From: Siphonodentalium dalli
Taxonomy: Eukaryota > Mollusca > Scaphopoda > Gadilida > Siphonodentaliidae
Direction of reading: 5' to 3'
Length of the DNA stretch: 64,000 nt
Assembly: GCA_032622095.1 (NCBI GenBank)
Contig: CP136062.1
Span: 6,758,001-6,822,000, forward strand
Shown: in pieces, positions 43,231 to 56,359 of the stretch
Layout: each line of letters begins with the position of its first letter
Position numbering within the stretch: position 1 is the first letter of the stretch
Position numbers and translations under genes: made by a program
Notes under the pieces: model-generated
Told to the model about the DNA's origin: nothing
Seen by the model: only the letters and a program-made list of their open reading frames with translations
Databases searched by the model: none

Positions 43231-46224
43231 TTCAGCGATCGCAAGTCATTAAATAATGGCATGATGTCATGATACATCGCACGCGTTAATATTACACGTG
43301 TGTCTTCACCAATAATAATGAAGTTGTTTGTGTGGGTTAATTATGTGATAAACCACTTTATTCCCACCAGTTTGTGCCTAATTCTTTAAATTGTACTATT
43401 ATTCAGTCAGTTTTAAATTAGCGCACTTCAAATCAGCCCTTGAAATTAGGAAAAAGTTCCAGCTAATTTAATACTGTGGCATGTTAGATTTAACAATTTG
43501 GCAATGGCATTTCCCACGGCATTGCTTATTTCCATGGCCAATTTCGAGGACTGGTCAATTAATACCATTCATGAGTATTGCAGGCTTTGAGCAAAACTAG
43601 TTTATATGTTAACTTAAATGTTATACGGGGTAAATCTAATTTAAAAAAATGACATGTTATAATCCCACATACAGGTATGTACATGTAAATGATATGCAAA
43701 GGAATATTCTTAGGTAAGCATGACAGCAGGGGCATGTCTGAGAATATTTTGGGGACAACTATTGTTGTGCCAAGGATGTCCCAATAGATTATGGAGTATT
43801 AAACTATTAATATTTCTCAACACCACATAAGTGTTGTTCCTACTTGTTACAAATTGAACCATACAGGTTGTGGATAAAAACTGAAACAATAAAATTTCAT
43901 AATTATACCAGTTGTTGATCAATATCCATGAGAATCTATATACACTAAGCCTAAATGTATAAATTCCCATGGATATTGATCAACAACCGGTATAAATAAT
44001 AAAATTTCAATTAATTATTTTGTTATAAAGAGTTAATTTGGACTTGGACATTTGTTATAGAATTAATTTGGACGTGCAAAATTTGGGCATACATGTATTT
44101 CAGGTACATTATATATGTCCTGGATATGCGTGACAAGTATAAAGATATAATTCTACCTGTTCCATCTCACAAGCCTTGGGGAGAACACTCTAGAGAACAG
44201 AAAGTATCAACCAGACGCTGTTTCATGCAAACGCTCATATGTGTTATCTAATTCTGAGAACCAGTTATTTTGTTGTGTTCAGTTTAGAGGAATCACTGAA
44301 CTAAATGGTTTTCCATAGCGATAGTGTTAAGGGGATGGTAAAGTCTGGTCAAGATGGCCACCGCGGATTGCACACTACCTCCAGATGATCAATAATTACT
44401 CACCGGCCATAGAATGGATAAACTTCATATTTTTCACACATAATAATCAATAATAAACAAAGATCTTGTCATTAGTAGAGAAATTATAGCTGTTAGAATT
44501 TACTCGCGGAAGAGTGACAAAAAATCATGTCCCCAAACGGCGTTTCTCCAGTTCCAATGGTTAACTTTTTGTACAAACTGAACAGTCAAAATGGTCCTAT
44601 AAGAATCTGGCTAGAGACAAGGAGACATCATTTTGAGGAAAAACAAGAACTATCCCAAATACCCTGCCTGTGAAAATAGTACTGTCATCCTGAATAATGG
44701 CAAAATGTCCTCCATTTGCATTGTTTACATTCTTAGGAACTATTTTTCTTGGTATGGGAGACCATAATATCCTAACATTATTTTGCGATAGCCGATACTC
44801 AAGCCATGGGGGCGGGGCGGCCATGATTACAAACAAACCCATCCGTCAATACTAGAATACGATTACGAATGGAAATCGATCAGTATAGACAATCGCGCAT
44901 GGGATCAAGCTTTTGATTATGCCCATCAATATATATGGATTATAAGCAATATGATTGTACCTGATAACCGACAATTTCTCGATTAATTTACATTCAAATG
45001 TTATTAAACGTATTTTTCTCCACAATATTTTTAATCCCAGTGCACCAAAATAGAATTGACCGGAAGTGAACTCGCACAAGGAGTCCGTCGTAAAATATGA
45101 CATATTTCGTCGGAATACGGTACTTTCCTATTCATAAATATGTTTTTATATAGGCTAATTGATTTTAGAATAATACAATATTCTGAAACATCTATGTTTT
45201 CTATTTATGTGATTTGCGTACTAATACGACATCTTGTAATCTCGCTTTCGACTATAGACTGGTAATTCTAAAAATAAAATATCAACATTTCCATCTGTAA
45301 ACAGCACAAAACTTCATAAATCGTGGGTAATCAAGCAACTAAATTAATTCCAACAACTTAAATAAACTGAAAGCATCGATTTCATATCATAAACTTGCCC
45401 GATTGCAGGATCGGATTGCTTTTCTGGTCGATTATCATGTACCTGCCGCGAATTAAAAAATGACAACAACGTCATGAACATGTGTTTACAATTGAAATAT
45501 GGCGACTGGCTCCCAATAAAAACTGACACGTTTTAGCGGACGTTTTGCAAACGATACAGTGAACATTAATCTAAAGCATAGCTCCTTGGCTCTTAACGGT
45601 ATGTCACTTATCATAATGGGCTGCCTAATGATACTGTTGAAGTTATAGTTTTTCACATTTGAATGCCAAAACAATGACATAATATTGCAGATATACTCTG
45701 TTTCAAAGTCATTTTTCTGGTACAAAAAGCTTTTTAGCTCACATCTATTCGTGGCACCTCCTTTAACGATATATGCTCTATATATTATCTCCGTGTTGTT
45801 ATATCTATTTCTGTCTGCTTTTATGTGAAAAATACCAATTTTGTCAGCCCGTTTCCAGACATTTTTTATGAAACAGACTTTGCCATCCCCTCAACGTTTC
45901 GACCGAATTCTCTGAATTTAAGCCTACAGGCTATTCCATCTACCCAGCTAGATTGACACTAGTTGATCACAAAAGTGCAAGAAAAATCAAAGGTTATGTG
46001 TTTACTTTTTATTAATAAATCCACACCGAATTGTGTTGAAATTGTACGACAGGGCTATCCCACAGCTAAATTTTGACTGGAAAAAGCAAGAACTACAGTA
46101 GCTAGATAAATCAATTTCTCTCTCACAAAAAAGTCCATTCCCCCATTAATTCACCAATTTAAATTATTCAGATATGATGTACAAATCAAATAAACACGAT
46201 GTCATACTTTAATATAGTCCACCT
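43231..46224. other. Interior of the large inverted repeat; no gene seen
   Basis: No transposase or other protein recognised. A hairpin of about 33-bp arms (about 43904-43936 and 43965-43997; core tgttgatcaatatccatg) lies at 43.9 kb. A ggatggtaaagtctg segment at 44335 is mirrored near 45873, so the interior is itself partly palindromic. Confidence 0.5.
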
Positions 46225-46937
46225 TTAATAATAAGGCCAAAACAAAATGAATGCATGTTTCCCGTAACCCGACTCAAGTTCATTTTATTTGTTTTAAATA
46301 AAAAAAAAATCTATAAACCGACCAACCACACTGATATTAACCAAACTATTTACGCGTGGTTCCATTTTTTCTGATTCACCTCGCGAGATAAATGATATCT
46401 TTATATATTTTTCGCAAAGCCACATCGTCACTCTTCAAACAGTTCTAGTCAAATTACGACCGACCGGACTCAATACCAGAAGAGTACAGGTTATCGCTCC
46501 TCTTTGCTGACTGGAAGCATGTGTTTGTGTTGATATGGAGTACCGGTATTGTTGAGTGTACCGGTATTTGAGCAAAAAAGCTGTAGCCGGCTGTTACTTA
46601 TAAGACATGCGCGGTAGGAAGCTACAGCAGCCAGGGAAATGAATTCGACTATCACTAAAGTAAACATTGTACCCCGACTCTGATAGGAGAATTTCTTATT
46701 GTGGAGATATTTGTTTTAAAACTGCTCCCTGGGGACACATACATTGTAATTGTCATTCCCATTTTGTTGACATCAAACTAGATATTTTATATCTATGATA
46801 TATTTCCTGTTTGGTGGATAATTAAACTTATTATCGTAAAAATATATATAATTATATCTTGTTTGCATATACCGGTTTTATCACCAATTTGTTGGTTGAT
46901 TGGGTCATGGTATGGTGTTTGATTGTGGTTAGGCGTG
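46225..46937. repeat. Large inverted repeat, right arm
   Basis: Partner of 41270-41870 plus 43135-43230. Shared landmarks include acctcgcgagat, gcaaagccacatcgtcactc, gcttcctac-gcgcatgtctt (as its complement) and ttatcaccaatttgttggtt. Confidence 0.75.
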
Positions 46938-46959
46938 TCAGAGTTTGTAAATTCTGCAA

Positions 46960-47330
46960 TTGAGTACCACGGCCGATCGGCAAGTACACCTCGGCCGAAC
47001 GACAAGTACACATGTACACCGTGGCCGAAAAGCAACTACATGTACAACAGGGCCAGATGGCATGTACACCATGGTTAGATTTCTGGTTTGTATTGTCTTT
47101 TTTCAGTTTAATGAATGTACAATGTACATGTACACCGCAGCAACTACATTTACACCATGGCCGAATGGCAAATACACCACGGCCCAACTGTAGTTAGCCG
47201 TTGGAGCCGCGGTGTACATGTAGTTGCATTTCAGCTGTGGTGGCAATGCTAACCGCAACGTGGTTAAGTGGACACTTGTTTTGCCTAGCAGGGTACATGT
47301 ATTAGTACATGTATGTACCAACCTTGCCAG
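46960..47330. repeat. Short interspersed tacacc/ggccgaa repeats
   Basis: Alternating phrases (ggccgaa-ggcaa, acatgtacacc, caactacatgtaca) in both orientations. Low-complexity and not coding despite several open frames. Confidence 0.6.
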
Positions 47331-48193
47331 GTCTATTACAAAAACTCAAAATAGTGTGCGACGACAAGGAAGTTTCAATTGTATTTAAAGGTACTCAATC
47401 TGATTTGATAGTCCCCATATCATTAGATTCGAACAACATTTAAAAAAAATATGCCTCAGTCAGAATCTATTAAGGGGAAGGTCAAGTGAACAATTTTGAA
47501 AGGGGATTTCCATGCAAATCTCTTTAACAGAAGTTACGTACATGTAGGTGCATACATGAATAATTCTGAGTGATTTGGTGTGGTAATTAAAACAACGGAT
47601 TGTCAAATATCAGATACACAAAAGCCACTTGACTTTAGAGTTATCCATCTTCATACGCAAATTTGATCCGCGAACTTCTTCTCGTTTACTTTTTGCCAGG
47701 CCACTAAAAAGTACCGGTGGTGAAAAATAATGGATTGCAAAAATTTATATCTGATCACTCTGAGCTTTGATGGGTGGGTTCCTCGACTCAAATCAAATAT
47801 TTGTTTCCCCAAAGCCAAAGAAATAGTAATTGGCGAGCGTTAATTCGGATTATGCATCTTTAAATAGGATAATCGCATTAGAGCTGAAATGAGGGAATGA
47901 ATAAATAAATGAATGTATACAAAGTGAAATAAAACATTGCTTTTTGTTTGAGAATATTGCCATTTGATTGAAAGAATTATAGATTTCTGAAAAATGGATG
48001 AATATATACCGGTATCAGGAATAATGTTTTGTTTATTAGTCTCACTAATCGTTCTCAGTGTTTCTCAAGTTAAATCAGCGACTTCATCACATGTACTGTC
48101 ATTTCATGTTCATGTACAGAGAAAATTACTGTTCAAACTTACAAAAGTTGTAGGTGATTTCATTTATCAGGTCTTTACTGTATGTTACATCTA
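47331..48193. other. Gene-free stretch
   Basis: Nothing recognised. Confidence 0.4.
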
Positions 48194-48299
48194 CAGTAAT
48201 GCCATAATTAATTGACTCCATAACCATAGCATAATTATGGGTAAATTTTCAGGATTTAGTCGGAAAGCTCTCATCGAGTCATTAATTAGGGCATTACTG
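48194..48299. mobile_element. MITE copy 3 (TA-flanked CAGTAATGCC family), internally deleted
   Basis: 106 bp, TA|CAGTAATGCC..GGCATTACTG|TA, with the same internal ggatttagtcggaaa as the other copies. The shortest of the three copies. Confidence 0.8.
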
Positions 48300-48301
48300 T
48301 A

Positions 48302-49937
48302 CATGTACATGTATACTTATTACAGTGTTTTTTTTCCTATTTTTCCAGATTGTTCAGAGATGCTTCAGATCTACATGTACCGGTACATCCTGTTCATCAC
48401 ATGCACTATCTATCAGAAGTTCAATTCTGTGATCTGAGATCTCACATGTACTGGTTTCTGAATAAATTAGCAAATTTTGTCAGACAACTTCCTTGAACAG
48501 GTGTAAAATTCACATTAACAAGCAGTGATTAAATGGAACTGTAAAGCCAATATGGTTTGTGTGACCCTGCGAGCTCGCATGATGGAAAGACAATATCTAC
48601 AACAAGGACCAACGATTTTCAAGAATTTGCATCTTATAATACTAGAATGAAGTTTTGGGAAACTCAAGATTCTTACCAAACTATTTGAGTTTTTCAAGAG
48701 TGCAATGGATGTCTTTGGGGGAGAACCCATTTGTATACTGTACAGTGATTCTTGAATCTGTAGTCACTAAGGAATCCACTCCATGAAGCTGATGCAGATT
48801 TCTTTCTCCTGTGCAACAAATCTTAGCATGGCATAGAACAATCTTATATACATGTATGTTTGGAAAGCGCCATACGTTACACGTGAAGGTGTATGTCTAA
48901 CAGAAAGTGTACTGTTAACCAAAGAAGACCCGAAGACTCCACCATGATGTAATTGCCTTCTGATTAATAAAATATTGGTGCCAACTATGTGAACATAATA
49001 TTTTTAACTAAATCCAAATTTACCAACAACCATAATATCACAGTGGGTTATTTTATTACTAGAATGACATGCCCGGTGGTGTCATTTTTAAAAGAAGGTG
49101 TACCTGGTAATTTCTTGCTATGTTTGTCATGTTCCAGGATACAGAGTGTGTTGAGAAGTTTGTCCATATGCTCGCTACATACATTTGTATAACATTGTTT
49201 TGTCCTGTAAAACTACTGGTGGTGTATGGTGTCTTTTAAGTTTAAGCATATATGGAACTTATCCCAAGACAAATAATATCACAAAAATTATTAAAATTTC
49301 CAGTTTTGTGGTTAAGTATATGTGTTTTTAAATACAAATTTTGCGATTTCATTGATATTTAAGGCACAGTGTTAGGCAACATACATCTTATACAAATGTC
49401 GACATGATGGGGGGGGGCTTGGGAGATGGTGTTCTATCATATCACAAATACAACCGCTCATGTACCGGTATATTACTGGTGGAAAAGTTGACACTCCTGT
49501 AACAACGGAAGGACATTTGATAGGTCAAGCAGGGACATGGCGATTGGGGGGGGGTGTCCCCAACTCAGGTCAAATTTTTCAATAGTTGGAAATTGCATGT
49601 CTGACGGAACAGTAGGTTGCAATTGTTCTTGTAGTTTTATTTTATTAATGGGAAATTGTTTTTAGAACAACATTTGTATATTTCCTACTTTTGATCAATT
49701 TGTTTGATCAATTTGTTTTAATGAAATTGCTATCAGTTGGAAATTTATTGTCATGAATCTCTACTTTGGCTACGTGCCTTGTGTGTAGAAAAGAGTAGAT
49801 ATTTGTGACATGATCTAGGTCCCTCCCTGTCCGACTTTAGACATCAGTTGGACATTTTCCAACCGTCGGGGGTGTCAGTTGGAAATTTCGCTTGCACAGT
49901 TTGAGGCCAGTCTAAATGATAGATATTCTAGCCACGT
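48302..49937. other. Gene-free stretch
   Basis: No gene supported. Poly-G runs near 49409 and 49546. A block near 49796-49915 (gtcagttggaaattt..) resembles, inverted, sequence near 26610-26690. Confidence 0.4.
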
Positions 49938-50753
49938 CCCCGATAAAAAATCTTTCAATCACGCCATTACAATCGTGCGATAAACTGACAACCGGAATAC
50001 AAACATGCATTATTATTGTTATGTATATTATCTCATACCAAGCATGCACCCATATGCTTGTGACATACACAACGACAATAGTCTTAATTTGTTACTGGTA
50101 CTTAGTTCAATCATTGCAAGTTCTTAATTTCACAATAAGTTTATTGTTAACCTCGATTTAGGAGAGTATATATACAAATGATAAATATATACATGTTATA
50201 TAAATATGCATGCAAATGTTATACTAATCACAATATTAATCATACAGTGTTTATGCTATCTCACGCGCATGCGGCCAGGTTCTGACATTTTCAAGTTTTA
50301 AGTGTTAGTGTGGTCGGTGATAATCTAGAGGATTTAGAAATGGGAAGGCATTCACAGAGGTGCCCGAATATCAGTTGCCCTTTTAAAACCTGATTAGCAA
50401 TATCACATGCGTGTGATCGAGCAAAATAAAATTTCCAAATAAACTATTTACTGGACATCAAAGTTGAGTATAACAAATTGAGAATGTTTGCCTCATATTA
50501 CATTCTCGAGTGAATTTAGACAACGGTTTGAGACATCGAATTCACCAATATAATATGTATCAAAAGTGAGTTATTCTCATTTTGATGTTGAAAGTTAATT
50601 GAAAAGAGCAAGTAAATTAAATTAATATTTAGTTCTTGTACATGTATATACATGTATCCATTTTGAGCCTCTTCAGAGTGGATAACGTTATACAAATGTT
50701 TACTATAATTTTTTCTGACCTACATGTACCACTAACTAAATTCCTTAACCATG
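49938..50753. repeat. Segmental duplication, copy A (left of the palindromic element)
   Basis: From ccccgataaaaaatc to ttaaccatg it matches 53823-54391 closely, apart from about 240 nt (50471-50710) present only here. The copies are direct repeats. Confidence 0.8.
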
Positions 50754-50941
50754 TGTTACGCCAGCTTTTTAAGTAATGACCACTTTTGAAGTAGTTCTCC
50801 ACTTTTGAAGTAAAAACGCCAGCTTTTGAAGTACCTCACCACTTTTGTAATAAAATCGCCAGCTTTTGTAGTAAAGTGAGGTCTCCGCTTTTGAAGTAAA
50901 AAACGCCAGCTTTTGTAGTAAAAAAAACTAGGTCTCCACAC

Positions 50942-51500
50942 CTGTAATCGACCATACGAGTGTGATGTGGTTTGAATAGCTTTCAGTCATACCAACAAGA
51001 AATCAGTCAATCGCCCATACACGTGTGACATGTACCAAAAAGCACTTAGTGAATCCGGTTGCGTGACAAAAGAATACACACCGGTAATCGACCATACGAG
51101 TGTGACGTGGTTTGAATAGCCTCCAGTCATACCAACACAAGATAAATCAGTCAATCGCTTTACACGTGTGACGTGTACCAAAAGGCACTTAGTGAGTCCG
51201 GTTCCGTGACAAAACAATCCACACCGGTAATCGACCACATGCATGTGATGTGGTTTGAATAGCCTTCAGTCATACCAACACAAGATAATTTACAGCGTCA
51301 TCGCCCATACAACTGTGACGTGTTCCAAAAGGCATTAGTGGGTCCGTTTCCCTGCCTAAGCTTATTAACACACTTAGGTGACCAATCATACGAGTATATA
51401 CGATTGTTCCCAGTCAGCCTGACAACCCACATCATTGAATGCCCTTACAAGTGCGACCTTTGCCAGAAGAAGTTTGATGTGACATTGAGTGAGACAAGAC
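50942..51500 (+). pseudogene. Decayed C2H2 zinc-finger array (left arm and beyond)
   Basis: Plus-strand fragments read as finger remnants: RPYTCDMYQKALSESG, NRPYECDVV, HRPYNCDVFQKAL, and, clearest, ECPYKCDLCQKKFDVT at about 51437-51484. Linker-like (N/H)RPY precedes each C-x2-C or its remnant. Two-finger units recur every ~142 bp. Frameshifts and stops are frequent. The final finger lies beyond the mirrored arm and keeps an intact C-x2-C. Confidence 0.6.
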
Positions 51501-52675
51501 GTTTTGTCAGTCCAGTAACATGCAACATATATAGTTCATCGAAATTAGGTGATGTAGTAGTTCCAACGGAACATAGTTGGTATATTTGGCCTCACTTTTA
51601 ATTGCATATTCATACCCTCGAAATTATGTGATCCGCCGACGCTTTAGGGACAGCAGAAAATGTTCGGTTTATTAGCTTCGTCTCTGGAAGGCGACATTAA
51701 CAACAAATTTCGATCATTGAAATTATGTCACATAACCGAAGTATTAGAACTACGTCAAACGTGGCCAGCTATAAAACACGGGGTCCAGTAATGTGTTGTG
51801 TGGAAACCATTGGGTTCACATATCCTCTGATGATTGAGTATATAAAATAACGGAGTCGATGGCGTTATGTCGCTATACAGGGAAAGTTAAACTTTCAAAT
51901 CTCAATGTTCTTGACGCCAAAGGTTCAGTCTCCTTTCAAAATTTATTCAACACAATATACGAATACAAATAATTTTATAGTCAATTTTCAGTCACAGCAA
52001 TATATAATGAAACGCATAACAAAATTAAGAATGAATGGAACGATGTTGTTGATATAGTTAAATAATAATTAGTCAACTTTATCCTTAACCTCCCCTTGGA
52101 CGCTATATTTCTTGAATAGTTATGTATAATATTGTATATCTTGATCCCTTATCGCCTCTCATCTACATCAACAATTCTGCTATCTAAATCTTTTTTGTTT
52201 ATTATGGTCAATAAATTAAATCAATATTCTATCATGAAGACAATATATGATGGTATACATATTTACTATTGCTATGTTGCACCTATCAATTGGGGTCAGA
52301 CTAAGTGGTGTACTATATACAGGGAAGGTTGAGGTGTCTCGTTGACTGATAACTTAACATAAAAACAATGATAAATTATTTTGAAATATCTCAGAACACA
52401 ACAAAACACACATACCAAAACACAATATATGTAGGTACATATTCTAGTTGGTAGTCTATATTGTTAATGGTCACTGATCCGAAATATTGCATGCACTTAT
52501 ATTTCAGCAATTAGTTTAAATCTTGAAGTGTGTAGTTTATAAAGAAAGTCTTATAATTTTAGTAATATACCAGATCTCTAAATCTACCAGCCATGCAAAT
52601 TCGTCCACTGATTCACGTTTACTGAAGCCAAAATATAATAAATCAAGTTCACAGTTCACCCAGAAACATTCCTCA
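51501..52675. other. Centre of the palindromic element; no gene seen
   Basis: AT-rich; short open frames only, none with recognisable features. Confidence 0.45.
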
Positions 52676-53080
52676 AGCCTTTTGGTACACGTCACACGTG
52701 TATGGACGATTGACTGTGATTTGTCTTGTGATAGTTTAACTGAAAGCTATTCAAACCACGTTACACTCGTAAGGTCGATTACCGGTGTAGATTCTTTTGT
52801 CACCGAACGGACTCATTAAGTACCTTTTGTTACACGTCACACGTGTATGGACGATTGACTGTGTGATAGTTTAACTGAAAGCTATTCAAACCACGTCACA
52901 CTCGTATGGTCGATTACCGGTGTGTATTCTTTTGTCACGCAACCAGACTCACTAAGTGCCTTTTGGTACACGTCACACGTGTATGGGCGATTGAATGTGT
53001 GATTTCTCTTGTGTTGGTATGCCTGAAAGCTATTCAAACCACATCACACTCGTATGGGCGATAGCGACAATGTATTATCG
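52676..53080 (-). pseudogene. Mirrored decayed zinc-finger array (right arm)
   Basis: On the minus strand it repeats the RPYTCDVYQKAL / RPYECDV remnants of the left arm with the same ~140-bp periodicity. Confidence 0.55.
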
Positions 53081-53345
53081 GGTTGACTTTGTCATGAAAA
53101 TCGTTCAGCGCCCGTCAAAATGTATTGAGTCAGTTTACTTCAAAAGCTGTAATTTTGTTATTACAAAAGTGGAGACCTACAAAAGCTGGCGTGTTTTACT
53201 TCAAAAGCGGAGACCTCACTTTACTACAAAAGCTGGCGATTTTATTACAAAAGTTGTGAGGTACTTCAAAAGCTGGCGTTTTTTACTTCAAAAGTGGAGA
53301 CCTACTTCCAAAAGTGGTCAGTTACTTCAAAAGCTGGCGTAACAA

Positions 53346-54830
53346 CCATGACAACAAAAAGCAATTATTAATAGGTTCAATTAGATTATCAAAGAAAGAA
53401 TATACGCCAATGAAGTATTCCAGTCAATCCCCCTTGCAGGTAGATGTTATATGTTATGCACATCAATTTGAAAGCATGCGATATTTTAAAGGAGACAAGT
53501 TTTGTAATACAGCCTTACGGTTTTGACATACAAATATTGTTAGTAAAATGCTTATATTTTCCATTTTGTGTTGTTAAATCTATGTATCATGGTTCGGATA
53601 TATCGATATTCCGGAAGATTCGTCCATATAGTTTAACGACCTTGATAACGCATCTTGCATATTGACCGGACAGTCCTTTATTGATGCAGTAGCGCATTGT
53701 AAAATGATAAGTGCCGGAACGAATTGTAAAAACAGTTTTAAAAAATACAGCTTTACGATTGTGACATAGCCAGTAATTGGGTACCGTTACAGTATTCTCG
53801 ACGCTACCTGGTATGACCGAGACCCCGATAAAAAAATCATTCAATCACGCCATTACAATCGTGCGATAAAACTGACAACCGGAATACAAACATGCATTAT
53901 TATTGTTATGTATATTATCTCGTACCAAGCGTACGCCCATATGCTTGTGACATACACAACGAAAATAGTCTTAATTTGTTACTGGCACTTAGTTCAATCG
54001 TGGCAAGTTCTTAATTTCACAATAAGTTTATTGTTAACCTCCATTTAGGAGAGCATATATACAGATGACAAATATATACATGTTATATAAATATGTATGC
54101 AAATGTTATACTAATCACACTATTAATCATACAGTGTTATGTCATGTCACACGCATGCGGCCATGTTCTGGCATTTGTATGTGTTAGTGAGGTCGGTGAT
54201 AATCTAGAGGATTTAGAAATGGGAAGGCATACACAGAGGTGTCCGAATATCAGTTGCCATTTTAAAACCTGATTAGCAATATTACATGCGTGTGATCGAG
54301 CGAAATAAAATTTCCAAATAAACTATTTACTGGACATCAAAGTTCAGTATTTCTGACCTACACGTACCGCTATCTAAAATTCCTGAACCATGACAACAAA
54401 AAGCAATTATTAATAGGTTCAATTAGATTATCAAAGAAAAAACATACGCCACTGAAGGATTCCAGTCAATCCCCCTTCCAGGTAGATGTTATATGTTATG
54501 CATAGCAATTTGAAAGCATGCGATATTTTAAAGGAAACAAGTTTTGTAACACAGCCTTACTACCATTTTCTGTTGTTAAATCTATGTATCATGGTTGCAT
54601 GGATATATCGATATTCCGGAAGATTCGTCCATATAGTTTAACGACCTTGATTAACGCAATGAACGCATATTGCATATAGATCTGACAGTCCTTTATTGAG
54701 GCAGTAGCGCAGTGTAAAACAAGTTTTAAAATATACAGCCTTACGGTTGTGGCATAGCCAGTAAATGGGTACCGTTACAGTATTCTCGACGCTACCTGAC
54801 ATGCCCGAGTATTTGGTGTCGATTATATTT
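53346..54830. repeat. Segmental duplications, copies B
   Basis: 53346-53820 (from acaacaaaaagcaattatta to gtattctcgacgctacctg) matches 54392-54800. 53823-54391 matches copy A at 49938-50753. Order: B1, A', B2, so the locus grew by duplication of an A-B unit. The palindromic element then entered the first unit. The open frames inside are shared by descent and show no coding signature. Confidence 0.75.
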
Positions 54831-56310
54831 TGTGAGATATGACAATTATCCCAAGAAATATTGTCACTATAAAATGCTTAAATTTTCCATTCGTGTGGTT
54901 AAATCTATGAGTTTCCAACTTGAAATTTCCCGCTTCCATTGAACCACTCACATTTCTGTCATGGATGTAGAGGGAATCATATAGCATAATGATATCAGTT
55001 CAGTGTGAGATAAACGCAGAACCGCATATGTGTGTTACCTGTCAAGTGGGAAATGACATAGTCGTGATATGGCCTAGCGGCTGAAACGACGTTAAACCCT
55101 CAGTCAAACAAAGTTACCTGTCAATAGGTTATGAGATGCATGCGATTTTGTGTATAATTATCTTTCGTACCAAGCGTGCGGTATTGATATAGTGGCAGGT
55201 GCGTCCGTATGCTTGCGACATGCAATGTGATAACAGTCGACACATCTGTTAATTGCTCCTATTAATTCATGGCTATTTCTTAATTTCACAGTGCGTTTCA
55301 GAGTTGTTGATATTCCCGGAAGTTTGTCCGTATGCATGCTTGCTACATGTAACAGAGTGTTACACCAAATACACGTAACAGGGGTACGCGCCGTTCTGCT
55401 AAGTACGCTCACCCAACTACTCTTGTGGATCTAAATAAGGATACATGTATGCTTCTATGTCCACCCTGTACTCTTATACTTGTATGCTTAATTATGTTTT
55501 TAATTTGCTGCCCTATATAGCAGGGGGGATTCTTCCGGCACGTATGCCGGGGTGGGTGGGTGGTCAAAGCGACCAACAAGCAATTTTGTCCGCAACTAAA
55601 AAAAAAAATTCGTGCTTGTTTTTTTAGTGTTTTGGCAATGGGTTGGGCTTCAAAACCACTTTGAATGAGAGAAATAATGTAATTCTAACTGGTAAACTGA
55701 CTGCAGGCAGTTATCGTGTTGTATTTTGTTGCAAATTTTGAAATCCAAGATGGCCGCTGGCAGCCATGTTTTTTTTGGCCGAATGACCTCAAAATGACTC
55801 ATTCCTATTAACATGTCCATGTTAACATCCATGATAAATAGTATGCACAGAAATCCATATACAGCTGTTTACAGTGAATTTCCCCCCGCAAATCTCTGTT
55901 TTAGTGTTAAAAGGGGGGGGGTGGGTGTCAAAAAATGGTCGAAAAAAACTGCCGAAAACAGAAAATAAATTGGAGGTGGGGGTGGGTGGGTACAAAAAAT
56001 GATCGAAAGGGAAAAAATGCCATACGTGCCTGAAATATTTTTCCTCCCCTCCCCCTGCATATAGTGTGTATTTGTGTCCGTATGTTTATTTAAACTGTGG
56101 GATTGTCAGGCAGACTATATATACTAAAGGCCAATCAGAATGGATTATTTACTCAGATCAAGAAATGATGTTGCTGTTTGGTAAAACATATTTTCGACAA
56201 AACATTTCTGAATTTGGGACATTTATATGATTGACATAATAGAGCTTTCCAGGCTGACTTTATGCTATGTTGGGAATTGCTACCGTGTCGCCCCGTATAC
56301 TCGTATCGAC
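54831..56310. other. Gene-free stretch
   Basis: No gene. Near 55070, gcggctgaaacgacgttaaa followed by ccctcagtcaaaca resembles a dispersed SINE-tail sequence common in invertebrates. A single inverted unit of the 42-kb tandem array lies at 55739-55835. G-rich runs at 55900-55995. Confidence 0.4.
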
Positions 56311-56318
56311 ATTGCGTT

Positions 56319-56352
56319 GCCTGAGAACTATAATGTCGTAAGTCCATTTTGG
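56319..56352. repeat. Inverted partner of 61600-61634
   Basis: tgcctgagaactataatgtc followed by gtaagtccattttt is found as its exact complement at about 61600-61634, 5.3 kb away. The word atgtcgtatctcc also recurs near 56507, 61352 and 61408. Confidence 0.7.
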
Positions 56353-56359
56353 CGGAAAA

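Larger units (their letters stand above)
50748..53350. mobile_element. Long-inverted-repeat DNA transposon, 2.6 kb, with target duplication and preserved empty site
   Basis: Element 50754-53344 starts TGTTACGCCAGC and ends GCTGGCGTAACA. It is flanked by ACCATG on both sides (50748-50753, 53345-53350). The related duplicate at about 54385-54400 reads tgaaccatgacaac without the element, an empty site. The arms are about 600 bp and roughly 90% alike. Their outer ~190 bp repeat CGCCAGCTTTTG(A/T)AGTA units; the inner parts hold decayed C2H2 zinc-finger sequence. No transposase was recognised in the 1.3-kb centre, so it is probably non-autonomous. The superfamily is not assigned. Confidence 0.8.

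Noticed and set aside
47012-47321. Overlapping frames on both strands rich in Cys/Thr
   Set aside because: Products of tacacc/ggccgaa low-complexity repeats.
53587-53844. Open frames in the 50-54 kb duplications
   Set aside because: Present in several copies only because the DNA is duplicated; diverged copies break the frame without compensation.
55070-55115. Possible tRNA-like or SINE sequence (gcggctgaaacgacgttaaa)
   Set aside because: Resembles a common invertebrate SINE tail, but no A/B boxes or cloverleaf could be built here.
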